From Candidatus Eisenbacteria bacterium RBG_16_71_46 (GTDB lineage: Bacteria > Eisenbacteria > RBG-16-71-46), in the NCBI GenBank assembly GCA_001780165.1, contig MFFQ01000037.1, positions 103,407 to 167,406 of the forward strand: DNA of 64,000 nt. The letters run 5' to 3'. Position numbers and translations under genes: made by a program. The notes beneath the pieces are model-generated. The model was given only the letters and a program-made list of their open reading frames with translations. It searched no databases and was not told the DNA's origin. Each line of letters opens with the position of its first letter. The stretch's first letter is position 1. Of this stretch, positions 18,365-28,058 are shown in pieces.

Positions 18365-20214
18365 GCCACGAACTGCAGGTTGTAGAGCCGGCGGTACGGC
18401 CCTTCGCGCTCCATCAGCTCGCCGTGCGTGCCGGTAGCGACCACCCGGCCCCGGTCGAGGACCACGATCCGATCGGCGTGTTGCACCGTCGAGAGCCGAT
18501 GGGCGATCACCAGCACCGTGCGGTCGCGCATCAGGCGCTCGAGCGCCTCCTGCACCAGGCGCTCGTTCTCGCTGTCGAGCGACGAGGTGGCCTCGTCGAG
18601 CAGCAGGATCGGCGGGTTCTTGAGCAGGGCGCGCGCGATCGCCAGACGCTGCCGCTCCCCGCCCGAGAGCTTGACCCCCCGATCCCCGATCACGGTGTCG
18701 TATCCCTGCGGCATGCGCGCGACGAAGGCATGCGCGTGGGCCGCCTGCGCGGCGCGGCGCACCGCCTCGTCGCCGGCGTCCGCCAGTCCGTAGGCGATGT
18801 TGTTGCGCACCGTGTCGTGGAACAGGATGGTCTCCTGGGTGACGATGCCGAGCTGGGCGCGCAACGAGCTCACGGTGGCGTCGCGCAGATCCACCCCGTC
18901 GAGCGTGATGCGGCCCGCGGTGGGATCGTAGAAGCGGGCGAGCAAGTCCATGGCCGTGCTCTTCCCCGAGCCGCTGGAGCCGACCAGCGCCACCACCTGG
19001 CCGCGGCGGATCTCCAGGCTGACGTCATGCAGCACCGGGCGCGCCGCATCGTAGGCGAACCCCACCGACTCGTAGCGCACCGCGTCACGCAGGGGCGGGA
19101 GCACCTGGGCGCCGGGGCGGTCCACGATCTCGGGCGCGGTGTCGAGTGTGGCGAACACGCGCCGCGCCGCGGCCACGCCCTGCTGGACGTTGGCGTTCAC
19201 CTCGGACAGGCTCTTGATCGGGGAGATGGTGGTGAGCAGCGCCCCGACGAAGAGCATGAACTGCTGCGGCTCGAGCGTGCGATTGACGAAGATCTCCCGC
19301 CCGCCGAGGTACAGCATCCCGATCGCCACCAGCACGATCGTGTACTCGCTGAGCGGACGCGCGGCCGCCGACACGCGCCGCAGGTGCACGAACGCCTTGT
19401 AGAAGCCCTGGTTGGCGCGGTCGAAGCGGCGCTGCTCGAATCCCTCCATCCCGAAGGCCTTGACCACCCGCGCCCCGGCCAGGGTCTCCTGCAGGATCCC
19501 GGTGAGCTCCCCCATGCGCTCCTGCGCCTGGCTCGATCGTTTGCGCATCTTGCGACCGATGATCACCAGCGACAACGCCGCCGGGGGCAGGACTATCAGC
19601 GACAGCAGTGCCAGCTTCCACGACACGAAGAACACCCAGAACAGGCAGCCGGCCAGCGTGAGCGAGTCCTTGACCAGGTTGCTGATCCCGGCCGCCAGCG
19701 AGGCGCGCAGATACTCCACGTCGTTGGTCACCCGCGAGATGAGCGCGCCGCTCCTGCGGCCGTGGTGGAACGAAAGCGACAGCCGGTGGAGGTGCGCGTA
19801 GAGCTGGCTGCGGATGTCGCGGATCGCCGCCTGCTCCACCGACACCATGAGAAAGGCCTGCAGGTAGTCGGAGAGGTTCTTGAGCAGGAACACGATCAGG
19901 AACACCACGCAGATGCGCTCGAGCGCCACCAGCGGCCGGGCGTCGAGCAGCAGGCGGTCGGCATCGGCGCGCCAACGCGGCGGCAGGACGGAGCCCAGAT
20001 CGAGGCGCGGGCGGGCGGGGGCGGCGGCGACCGCGGCGGCGGGGGCCGTCGAGACCGGGGCGGCGCGGCGCTCGAACAGGACCTGCATGAAGGGCGAGAT
20101 CATGCCCAGCGACAGCGCCGAGGTCGCGGCGTAGAGGATCATGCAGGCGATCGCCGCGGCGAGGCGGCCGCCATACGGGCGGAGGAAGCCCAGCAGGCGC
20201 AAGTAGGTACGCAC
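18361..20214 (-). CDS. msbA: ABC transporter, permease/ATPase (MsbA-like lipid flippase)
   Basis: VVALVGSSGSGKSTAMDLLARFYDP; KLSGGERQRLAIARALLKNPPILLLDEATSSLDSENERLVQEALERLMRDRTVLVIAHRLSTV. Confidence 0.93.
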   Translation of the reverse strand: MRTYLRLLGFLRPYGGRLAAAIACMILYAATSALSLGMISPFMQVLFERRAAPVSTAPAAAVAAAPARPRLDLGSVLPPRWRADADRLLLDARPLVALERICVVFLIVFLLKNLSDYLQAFLMVSVEQAAIRDIRSQLYAHLHRLSLSFHHGRRSGALISRVTNDVEYLRASLAAGISNLVKDSLTLAGCLFWVFFVSWKLALLSLIVLPPAALSLVIIGRKMRKRSSQAQERMGELTGILQETLAGARVVKAFGMEGFEQRRFDRANQGFYKAFVHLRRVSAAARPLSEYTIVLVAIGMLYLGGREIFVNRTLEPQQFMLFVGALLTTISPIKSLSEVNANVQQGVAAARRVFATLDTAPEIVDRPGAQVLPPLRDAVRYESVGFAYDAARPVLHDVSLEIRRGQVVALVGSSGSGKSTAMDLLARFYDPTAGRITLDGVDLRDATVSSLRAQLGIVTQETILFHDTVRNNIAYGLADAGDEAVRRAAQAAHAHAFVARMPQGYDTVIGDRGVKLSGGERQRLAIARALLKNPPILLLDEATSSLDSENERLVQEALERLMRDRTVLVIAHRLSTVQHADRIVVLDRGRVVATGTHGELMEREGPYRRLYNLQFVA

Positions 20215-20218
20215 GCGG

Positions 20219-20626
20219 TCAGGCCCGGGGCGAGCCCAAGTCGAGGTTCTCCTGGAGTGCCACGATCAGGTCGCGGCCGCCGAGGAAATCTTCCATCCGG
20301 TCATCGGGACGCGCGCTGAGCTGTCCGCACTCGACGAGCTGGAACACGATGTTGCCGACGTCGGCGCCGGAACCGATGCCCCACTCGCGGAACACCGCCG
20401 GCGCAAGGTGGCCGAACTCGCTCCGCGCCAGGGCGATGACCCCGTCGAGCAGCTCCTGGCCGCTGAGGTGCCGCCGCAGGGGGTCGCGCCGCCGCTCGGC
20501 CGGCAGAGCCTCGACCGTGATCCCGAGCGCCCCGACCACGAAGCCATAGGCCTCGCGCGCATAACGACCGTCGGCCTCGCGGATGCGGTCCACGGAATCC
20601 CAGAAGGAAGAATCGCGCATGTTCAT
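20219..20626 (-). CDS. Minf_1886-family hypothetical protein
   Basis: MNMRDSSFWDSVDRIREADGRYAREAYGFVVGALGITVEALPAERRRDPLRRHLSGQELLDGVIALARSEFGHLAPAVFREWGIGSGADVGNIVFQLV. Confidence 0.8.
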   Translation of the reverse strand: MNMRDSSFWDSVDRIREADGRYAREAYGFVVGALGITVEALPAERRRDPLRRHLSGQELLDGVIALARSEFGHLAPAVFREWGIGSGADVGNIVFQLVECGQLSARPDDRMEDFLGGRDLIVALQENLDLGSPRA

Positions 20627-20681
20627 TCGCCGGGGCCCTCCTTCGCGATGGCTTCCACTATAGGTCGCGGGGGGGATCGGC

Positions 20682-22295
20682 TCAAGTGAGGGCCGCGCGC
20701 GGCGGACGGAGCCGAAGCCGCGGGCGCCGGCGGGCGAGTGCCGCCACGAGCCGCGGATGGTCGAGGTTGTAGTGCAGCCCGCGGCTCTCGCGTCGCGCGC
20801 GCGCCGCGCGCACGATGAGGCTGCCCACCAGCGCGATGTTGCGCAGCTCGATGAGGTCCGCGTGCAGCCGCAGCCGCTGGTAGTCCAGCTCGATGTCTTC
20901 GGAGAGCAGGGCCAGTCGCCGGGCGGCGAAGTCCAGGCGCTCGTCGGTGCGGACGATCCCCACCAGGTCCCACATGACGCGCCGCACCGTGTCCCAGTTG
21001 TGCTCCACCACCACGCTCTCGTACGGCGGTCGGGTGCCGCGCGCGGACCACGGCTGGGCGCGCGGCACGCGGCGCACCGTCCGCAGCCGGCGCGCGACCT
21101 CCCCGGCGGCGTGGTGCGCGCACACCAGCGCCTCGAGCAGGGAGTTGCTGGCGAGGCGATTGGCGCCGTGCAGCCCGGTGCGCGCGACCTCGCCCAGCCC
21201 CAGCAGCCCGCGCATCGCGGTGCGCCCGGCGAGATCGGCGACGATGCCCCCGCACATGTAATGGGCGGCCGGCACCACCGGGATCGGCTCGCGGGTGAGG
21301 TCGAAGCCGTACTCCAGCAGCGCGGCATGGATGTTGGGAAACCGCTCGCGGATCCGCGCGGCGCTTCGGGAGCTCATGTCGAGGTAGACGTGCCGCTCCC
21401 CGCGCCGCTTCATCTCCCGGTCGATGGCGCGTGCCACGACGTCCCGCGGGGCGAGTTCGGCGAGCGGATGATAAGCCGGCATGAAGCGGGTGCCGTCGAG
21501 CGTGCGCAGCAGCGCGCCCTCGCCGCGGAGCGCCTCGCTCAACAGGAAGGACTTCGCGCGGGGGTGGAACAGGCAGGTGGGGTGGAACTGGACGAACTCG
21601 AGGTCGGCGACCGGCAGGCCCGCGCGGTACGCCATCGCCAGACCGTCCCCGGTCGCCACGTCGGGGTTGGTGGTGTAGAGGTAGACTTTGCCGCACCCAC
21701 CGGTGGCGAGCGCGGTGACGCGCGCGGTCACCGGCCGGATCTCGCCGGAGGCGGTGTCGAGGACGTAGGCGCCCCAGCAGGTGTCGCGACCAGCCGCGTC
21801 GCGGCGACCCCTGAGGCGCGAGTCGATGATGAGGTCGACCGCGACCTGATTCTCGATCAGATGGATGCGGGGATGGGCGCGGACGCGCTCGACCAGCGTC
21901 TGCGCGATCGCCATCCCGGTGAAGTCGGAGGCATGGACGATGCGCCGCCGCGAGTGTCCCCCCTCGCGCCCGAGCGCGAAGCCGCGGCGATCGCGGTCCA
22001 GCGGCACGCCGAGCGCCGCCAGCTCGCGCACGCGCTCGGGGCCTTCGCGGACCACCTGACGCACCACCGCGACGTCGCACAGCCCGGCACCCGCGCGCAG
22101 GGTGTCGCGCGCGTGATCGGCGTAGGAATCGGCGCGGTCGAACACCGCCGCCACGCCGCCCTGCGCGTAGCGGGTGTTCGACTCCTCCGCCCCCTTCTTC
22201 GACAGCACCAGCACCTGGCCGTGGACCGCGGCCTTGAGCGCCAGGCTCAAGCCGGCGATGCCGCAGCCGATGATCAGGATGTCGGGCTGGTCCAC
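20682..22295 (-). CDS. nadB: L-aspartate oxidase
   Basis: DQPDILIIGCGIAGLSLALKAAVHGQVLVLSKKGAEESNTRYAQGGVAAVFDRADSYADHARDTLRAGAGLCD...; GEVARTGLHGANRLASNSLLEALV. GTG start. Confidence 0.95.
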   Translation of the reverse strand: MDQPDILIIGCGIAGLSLALKAAVHGQVLVLSKKGAEESNTRYAQGGVAAVFDRADSYADHARDTLRAGAGLCDVAVVRQVVREGPERVRELAALGVPLDRDRRGFALGREGGHSRRRIVHASDFTGMAIAQTLVERVRAHPRIHLIENQVAVDLIIDSRLRGRRDAAGRDTCWGAYVLDTASGEIRPVTARVTALATGGCGKVYLYTTNPDVATGDGLAMAYRAGLPVADLEFVQFHPTCLFHPRAKSFLLSEALRGEGALLRTLDGTRFMPAYHPLAELAPRDVVARAIDREMKRRGERHVYLDMSSRSAARIRERFPNIHAALLEYGFDLTREPIPVVPAAHYMCGGIVADLAGRTAMRGLLGLGEVARTGLHGANRLASNSLLEALVCAHHAAGEVARRLRTVRRVPRAQPWSARGTRPPYESVVVEHNWDTVRRVMWDLVGIVRTDERLDFAARRLALLSEDIELDYQRLRLHADLIELRNIALVGSLIVRAARARRESRGLHYNLDHPRLVAALARRRPRLRLRPPRAALT

Positions 22296-23257
22296 GCCGC
22301 CTCCGCCGCACCGAACGCCAGACGCTCGACCGCGTCTCCGCCGCAGACCCACTCCCACGCCACCTCGAGCACCGCCACCCGCGGATCGCGCGCCGCGGCC
22401 GGCCAGCGTACCGCATCCTTGGCGGTCAGCAGCAGAGCCGCCCCGGCGGCCGCCGCGCGGGCGAGCTCGATCGCGGCCTCCGCGTCGCCGAACCAGTGGT
22501 GGTCGCGGTAGCGCGACACCCCGAGCACCTCGAACCCCGCCTCGGTGGCACTGCGCGCCACCGCCTCGGGACTTCCGGTCGCGGTCACGACGCGCGCCGC
22601 CCCACCCGCCGCGCGCCCCACCCCGTCGAGGTCGCGCACCCCGATCACGCGGTGCCGACCGGCGGCGGTGAGTGCCCCCGGAGCGTACGGCCGCGACGCC
22701 GCGATCCACGGCGCCGGATCCTCCCCCGGCCCGAGGCGGGTGACCACCAGCGCATGGGCGCGCTGGAGCGCGCGCAGCGGCTCGCGCAGGCGCCCCGCGG
22801 GCAGCAACTCGCCGCCGCCCCACAGGTCGTGCGCGTCGAGCAGCACGATGTCCACGTCGCGCGCCAGGCGCCAGTGGGAGAAGCCGTCGTCCACGATCGC
22901 AAGCCGCATCCCCGCCGCCGCGGCCGCACGCGCGAGCCGGCGCTTCACCGCACCCGCGAACACGCGCGAGGACCCGAGCGCATCGAGGTAGAGGCGTTCC
23001 TCGTCCCCCTCACCCCGGGGACCGGGTCGGTAGCGGCGGCACACCACCCCCGCCTCGATGCCGCGCTCCAGGGCGCGCCGGGCGAGGTGCAGGCAGAGCG
23101 TCGTCTTGCCGGTGCCGCCGACCGTGAGATTGCCCACGCTGACCACCCGCAGGCCCGCTCCCACCTGCCCCAGCACGCCCCGCGCGTAGGCGCGACGGCG
23201 CAACTCCCAGCCCAGCCCGTAGGCCCACGCCCCGCCCGCGAGCAGCGCCGCCGTCAC
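22274..23257 (-). CDS. lpxK: tetraacyldisaccharide 4'-kinase
   Basis: RVVSVGNLTVGGTGKTTLCLHLARRALERG; LAIVDDGFSHWRLARDVDIVLLDAHDLWGGGELLPAGRLREPL. GTGA overlap with waaA. Confidence 0.93.
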   Translation of the reverse strand: MTAALLAGGAWAYGLGWELRRRAYARGVLGQVGAGLRVVSVGNLTVGGTGKTTLCLHLARRALERGIEAGVVCRRYRPGPRGEGDEERLYLDALGSSRVFAGAVKRRLARAAAAAGMRLAIVDDGFSHWRLARDVDIVLLDAHDLWGGGELLPAGRLREPLRALQRAHALVVTRLGPGEDPAPWIAASRPYAPGALTAAGRHRVIGVRDLDGVGRAAGGAARVVTATGSPEAVARSATEAGFEVLGVSRYRDHHWFGDAEAAIELARAAAAGAALLLTAKDAVRWPAAARDPRVAVLEVAWEWVCGGDAVERLAFGAAEAAWTSPTS

Positions 23258-24510
23258 TCCGCCGGCCACAGGCCCCACCCCGCCAGCAGCGCCACGGCGC
23301 GGCCGGTGGCCCCGCGCTCGCGCTCCACCGCCGCGAGGCCCCTGGCGGCGCGCCGGCCGCGCTCCGCGGCATCGCCCAGCAGCGCGGCGAGCGCCCGGGC
23401 GAGAGGCTCGCCCGGCGGGGCGATCCACACCGCCCTCTCGCGCTCCAGGGCCCGCATCGCCGGGAGCTGGGAGGCGTGGTGCGGCCCCACGATCACCGCC
23501 GCCCCGCACGCCGCGGGTTCCAGCGGATTGTGACCGGCGTAGCGGCGGAGCAGGCTGCCCCCCACGAACGCCGCATCGGCGGCCGCGTAGTAGGCGGGGA
23601 GAACGCCGGGGCGGTCGTCCCAGCGCCAGGCGCCGGCGCGCGGAAGACCATCGAGGGCGATCGCCTGACCCGCCTCGGCCGCCTCGCCGCGCAGCTCCCC
23701 GGACGCGCGCGGGTGGCGCGCGACGGCCGCCACCTGCCACTCCTCGCGCACCGAGGCCGGTAACGCCGCCCACGCGCTCGCCAGCGCGCGCACCTCCCCG
23801 GGCCGCACGCTCCCCAGCGTGAGCAGCGGCCGCCCGGCGTCGAGCCCGAGCGCGCGCCGCGCCGCCGCGCGATCGGGCGCGGGCCGCGGCAGCGCGTCGT
23901 TCTTGAGATTCCCGACCACCTCGGTGCGCTCGGGGCGCGCACCCAGCGCGAGCCAGCGCCGCGCGTCCTCCGCGCTTTGGCACAACACCGCCGCGATCCC
24001 GCCGACCAGCTCCCGGAATTCCGCGCCGAGGCGCCGGTAGCGGCCGACCGAGCGCTCGGCCAGCCGCGCGCTCACCACCGCCACGGGAAGCCCCACGCGG
24101 CGGGCGTGCAGCAACCAGTGCGGCCACAGCTCGGTCTCGACTACGAACAGCCGCCGCGGGCGCACCCCGGCGAGGAAGCGGCGCACCGCCTGGGGCGAGT
24201 CGATCGGCGCCAGCGCGACCGGGCGCTGCAGCGCCCCGAGGCGCTCACGACCCGCCCCGGTGGTCGCGGTGAGAAACAGGCGCGCCCCGGGTTGGAGCGC
24301 TTCGAGGCGGCTCACGAGCGGCGGAACCGCTCCGGCCTCGCCGAGGGACGCCGCGTGGATCCAGGCGTGGCAGACTCCGTCGAAGCCGCTGTGGCCGAGG
24401 CGCTCGCCCCACAGGGGGCGCTCGCGGCCGGAGGCGAAGATCCGCGCCGCCGGCGCCAGCGCGCCGAGGCACGGCGCCACGACGCGATAGACCCTCCACG
24501 CCAGGCTCAC
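23254..24510 (-). CDS. waaA: 3-deoxy-D-manno-octulosonic acid transferase
   Basis: WIHAASLGEAGAVPPLVSRLEALQPGARLFLTATTGAGRERLGAL; VETELWPHWLLHARRVGLPVAVVSARL; GHNPLEPAACGAAVIVGPH. Confidence 0.93.
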   Translation of the reverse strand: MSLAWRVYRVVAPCLGALAPAARIFASGRERPLWGERLGHSGFDGVCHAWIHAASLGEAGAVPPLVSRLEALQPGARLFLTATTGAGRERLGALQRPVALAPIDSPQAVRRFLAGVRPRRLFVVETELWPHWLLHARRVGLPVAVVSARLAERSVGRYRRLGAEFRELVGGIAAVLCQSAEDARRWLALGARPERTEVVGNLKNDALPRPAPDRAAARRALGLDAGRPLLTLGSVRPGEVRALASAWAALPASVREEWQVAAVARHPRASGELRGEAAEAGQAIALDGLPRAGAWRWDDRPGVLPAYYAAADAAFVGGSLLRRYAGHNPLEPAACGAAVIVGPHHASQLPAMRALERERAVWIAPPGEPLARALAALLGDAAERGRRAARGLAAVERERGATGRAVALLAGWGLWPAE

Positions 24511-25178
24511 GGCCGCTCCCCGGCACGGCGCGCCGCCCGTTCGGTCACCGCCGCCAGCGCCGCCTCCAGACGTCCGCACCAGCCTTCGAGCGCCTCGCGC
24601 CCGAGGTCCGGCGGGACCCGCAGCGGCGCGCCGTGCGCGACCACCACCCGGGCGAAGGGCCGCGGCACGCGGAAGCGATCCCAGGAGCGCAGCACCCAGG
24701 TCGAGCTCGCGGCGGCCGTCACCGGCACGATCGGGAGCCCGCTGCGGCTGGCGAGGTAGAGCACGCCCGGCTTCACCCGCTCGGCCGGTCCGCGCGGCCC
24801 GTCGGGCGTCAGCCCCAGGCAACCGCCCTCGCGCGCCCACGGCAACAGCTCGCGCATCGCCTCCTCCCCGCCACGCGTGCTGGATCCGCGCGCGGTGAGG
24901 AAGCCCAGGCGGTGGATCACCCGCGCGATCAGCTCGCCGTCGTGGTGGCGGCTGACCAGCACCCGACATCCGGATCCCCGGTAGGCGTAGGCCAGAGGCA
25001 GCATGCGCGCGTGCCAGAAGGCCATGATGCACGGCCGGTCGGGCTGCCCGCCGGGCGCGGAGCCGCCCTCGCCCTCGACCCATTCCACCCGCCAGCTGCG
25101 GCCCAGCATCCACACCAGCGCCGCGCCGGCCCCGCCCGCCAGGCCCATCCACCACGGCAGCGCTCGCGCCCGGCTCAC
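24507..25178 (-). CDS. DUF374-type lysophospholipid/lipid A acyltransferase-like protein
   Basis: CIMAFWHARMLPLAYAYRGSGCRVLVSRHHDGELIARVIHRLGFLTARGSSTRGGEEAMRELL...GLTPDGPRGPAERVKPGVLYLASRSGLPIVPV; GTGA overlaps both sides. Confidence 0.88.
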   Translation of the reverse strand: MSRARALPWWMGLAGGAGAALVWMLGRSWRVEWVEGEGGSAPGGQPDRPCIMAFWHARMLPLAYAYRGSGCRVLVSRHHDGELIARVIHRLGFLTARGSSTRGGEEAMRELLPWAREGGCLGLTPDGPRGPAERVKPGVLYLASRSGLPIVPVTAAASSTWVLRSWDRFRVPRPFARVVVAHGAPLRVPPDLGREALEGWCGRLEAALAAVTERAARRAGERP

Positions 25179-26305
25179 GAGGCCAGTGCCCACAGCAGCG
25201 CCGCCGCGCGCCGCGAGGCGCCGGGGCCGCCGAGACGCTCGCGCACCGCGCCGAGCTTGGCGGCTTGCGCGGCGCGCGCCGCGGGATCGTCGAGCCACGG
25301 GGCGAGCACTCCCGCCAGACGCTCCGCGGTGAAGGCGTCCTGGATCAGTTCGGGCGCGACCTCGGCGCCCGAGACGACGTTGGGCAGACCGATCCGCTGC
25401 AGGGTCACGAGCCGTCGGGCGATGAAGTAGTTGAGCCGTCCCACGCGGTAGACGATCGCGAGCGGGGTGCCGAACAGCGCGGTCTCGAGCGTCGCGGTGC
25501 CCGAGGCGACCGCGCACGCGGTGGCCCACGCCTGGACCGCGTGGGTGCGCCCGCGCACCACCCGCACCCCTACGGGGAGCGCGGTGCGGGAAGGGATCTC
25601 GAGCCCCGCGGCCAGGGCCAGGACCGACACCAGCCCCGGGCGGTCGCGTCGCAGCCGCGCGGCCGCATCCAGCAACGGCCGCAGATGCCGCGCCAGCTCC
25701 TGCCGTCGACTGCCGGGGAGCAGCCCGAGCACCGGGGTGCCCGCCGGCGCCCCGATTTCGGCGCGGAACCGGCCCTCCGCCACCTCGGGCGCCAGGTCGT
25801 CCAGCAACGGATGGCCGACGAACGTCACCTCCACGCCCGCGGCGCGGAAGATCGGCTCCTCGAAGGGGAACACCACGGCGAGGCGGTCCACCCACGCCGC
25901 CATCGCCGCCGCACGCTCCGGGTGCCACGCCCAGACCTGCGGGCCGATGTAATAGAAGAGCCGCGCGCCGCGGCGCTTGAGCTGCGGCCCCAGGCGCAGG
26001 TTGAAGCCGGGGTAGTCCACGAGCACCACCGCGTGGGGCGCGAACCGCTCGAATTCGCGCAGCAGGCGGGCGCGCGCGCCGAGCAGCGCCGGCAGGCGCG
26101 CCACGATCTCCGCGAAACCGAGCACCGCGAGATCCTCCATCGCCACGACCGGCTCCACGCCGGCCGCGCGCAGCGCGGGCCCCGCCACACCCCGCACCCG
26201 GCACGGGCCCATCGCCTGGAGCGCGCGCACCAGGCGCGCGCCGTGGGCGTCGCCGGAGGCCTCTCCGGTGACGATCAGGAAGCGACGCTGGTCCTGATCG
26301 ACCAC
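25175..26305 (-). CDS. lpxB: lipid-A-disaccharide synthase
   Basis: FLIVTGEASGDAHGARLVRALQAMGPCRVRGVAGPALRAAGVEPVVAMEDLAVLGFAEIVARLPALLGAR; LLPGSRRQELARHLRPLLDAA. Confidence 0.95.
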   Translation of the reverse strand: MVDQDQRRFLIVTGEASGDAHGARLVRALQAMGPCRVRGVAGPALRAAGVEPVVAMEDLAVLGFAEIVARLPALLGARARLLREFERFAPHAVVLVDYPGFNLRLGPQLKRRGARLFYYIGPQVWAWHPERAAAMAAWVDRLAVVFPFEEPIFRAAGVEVTFVGHPLLDDLAPEVAEGRFRAEIGAPAGTPVLGLLPGSRRQELARHLRPLLDAAARLRRDRPGLVSVLALAAGLEIPSRTALPVGVRVVRGRTHAVQAWATACAVASGTATLETALFGTPLAIVYRVGRLNYFIARRLVTLQRIGLPNVVSGAEVAPELIQDAFTAERLAGVLAPWLDDPAARAAQAAKLGAVRERLGGPGASRRAAALLWALAS

Positions 26306-27273
26306 TGCTGCGCCCGGCGCCGCATCGCCTCGCGCACTTCCTGCGCCACCCGCAGCGCGTCGCGCCCGGCCTCGGCCGGGGCCGCGCCCCCGCCGGCCCC
26401 GCGCAGGGATCCGAGGAAGGCCGCCAGTTCCCGCATCAGCGGCTCGGCCTCGTCGACCTCGAGGGTGACGGGCCGGATCACGGGAGGCGCCGCCGCCGCC
26501 AGCCCGATCGCTCCAGGCGGCGGCTGGCGCCGCTCCACGCGCAGCATCTCGCCGGTCCGGGCGGAGAGGTCGAGCGCGATGTAGGCATCGGCCTGGAAGA
26601 AGCGGATCCGCCGCAGGCGCTCCTTCGACACCCGGCTCGCGGTGAGATTCGCGACGCAGCCGTCGGCGAACTCGAGGCGCGCGTTGGCGATGTCCTCGTT
26701 ACGCGACATCACCGCGACCCCGACCGCGGAGACGCTCGCCGGGCTCGCGCCCACGCAGTCGAGCACCGCGTCGATGTCGTGGATCATGAGATCGAAGACC
26801 ACATCGATGTCGAGCGAACGCGGCTGGAAGAGCGCCAGCCGATGCGCCTCGATGAACATCGGCCGGGCGATGTGGGGTCGGGCCGCCACCAGGGCGGGAT
26901 TGAAGCGCTCCACCTGGCCGACCTGCAGCATCACGCCCGCGCGCCGCGCCGCGCCGATCATCGCGTCGGCGTCCGCGACCGTCGGCGCCATCGGCTTCTC
27001 GACCAGCGCGTGCACGCCCGCCGCGGCGGCGCGCTCCGCCGCCTCGCGGTGGGCGACGGTGGGAACCGCGATCGAGACCGCCTCGCACTCGGCGAGCATC
27101 GCCTCGGCGCTCTCGAACGCGCGGCAGGCGTGGCTCGCCGCCACCTCCGCCGCATGCTCTCCGTGCAGGTCGAAGACCCCCACCAGAGTGGCTTCGGGCA
27201 GCGCTTGGTAGACCCGCGCGTGCTTCTCCCCCCACACCCCCACCCCCCACACGCCGACGCGGACCGGTTCCAT
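26275..27273 (-). CDS. Gfo/Idh/MocA-family oxidoreductase (lpxA-lpxB interval)
   Basis: VRVGVWGVGVWGEKHARVYQALPEATLVGVFDLHGEHAAEVAASH...HALVEKPMAPTVADADAMIGAARRAGVMLQVGQVERFNPAL. Confidence 0.9.
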   Translation of the reverse strand: MEPVRVGVWGVGVWGEKHARVYQALPEATLVGVFDLHGEHAAEVAASHACRAFESAEAMLAECEAVSIAVPTVAHREAAERAAAAGVHALVEKPMAPTVADADAMIGAARRAGVMLQVGQVERFNPALVAARPHIARPMFIEAHRLALFQPRSLDIDVVFDLMIHDIDAVLDCVGASPASVSAVGVAVMSRNEDIANARLEFADGCVANLTASRVSKERLRRIRFFQADAYIALDLSARTGEMLRVERRQPPPGAIGLAAAAPPVIRPVTLEVDEAEPLMRELAAFLGSLRGAGGGAAPAEAGRDALRVAQEVREAMRRRAQQWSIRTSVAS

Positions 27274-27281
27274 GGCCGGGG

Positions 27282-28058
27282 CTACCGGGTGAGCCCGCGC
27301 GCCGAGGTCTCGGCAAAGCGGGCGAAGTGCTCGACCTCGGGCACGCCCGGCAGCTCCGCGCGGACCCGCGACACGGCCTCCCCGACCGACAGCTTCTCGC
27401 GGAACAGGATGCGGTAGGCGCGCTCCAGCGCCTCCTGGGTCGCGAGCGAGAAGCCGCGTCGCTGGAGCCCGATGCGGTTGATCCCCGAGTTGCGCGGCGG
27501 GCTGCCGGCGGTCAAGACGTAGGGTGCCACGTCCTGCGCGATCCGCGAGCCGCCCCCGACCATCGCGTGGCAGCCGATCCGCACGAACTGGTGCACCGCG
27601 GTGAGCCCGCCCACGATCGCCCAGTCCTCGACCGTGACGAAACCGGCGAACTGGGAGGCGTTGGCCACGATCACCCGATCCCCGAGGACGCAGTCGTGCG
27701 CGATGTGGACGTAGGCCATGAGCAGGCAGTGAGCGCCGACACGCGTGGTCGCTCCATCCTCGGTCGCCAGATTGGCGGTCACGTACTCGCGGACCTCCGT
27801 GTGGTCTCCGACCACCAGGAAACTCCTCCCGCCCCCGAACTTGAGGTCCTGCGGCGGGCTGCCCAGCACCGCGCCGTGATGGATGCGGACGTCGTGGCCG
27901 ATGGTGGTCCAACCGGTGAGCAGGGCGTGGCTGCCGACGCGGACCCGGTCGCCGAGCCGCACGTGCGGACCGATGACGGCACCGGGCTCGATCGAGACGC
28001 CCACGCCCAGCTCGGCGCCCTCGTCCACGAACGCGGCGGGGTGGATCACGGCCGTCAC
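27282..28058 (-). CDS. lpxA: acyl-ACP--UDP-N-acetylglucosamine O-acyltransferase
   Basis: IHPAAFVDEGAELGVGVSIEPGAVIGPHVRLGDRVRVGSHALLTGWTTIGHDVRIHHGAVLGSPPQDLKFGG...; GTG start, GTGA overlap. Confidence 0.95.
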   Translation of the reverse strand: MTAVIHPAAFVDEGAELGVGVSIEPGAVIGPHVRLGDRVRVGSHALLTGWTTIGHDVRIHHGAVLGSPPQDLKFGGGRSFLVVGDHTEVREYVTANLATEDGATTRVGAHCLLMAYVHIAHDCVLGDRVIVANASQFAGFVTVEDWAIVGGLTAVHQFVRIGCHAMVGGGSRIAQDVAPYVLTAGSPPRNSGINRIGLQRRGFSLATQEALERAYRILFREKLSVGEAVSRVRAELPGVPEVEHFARFAETSARGLTR

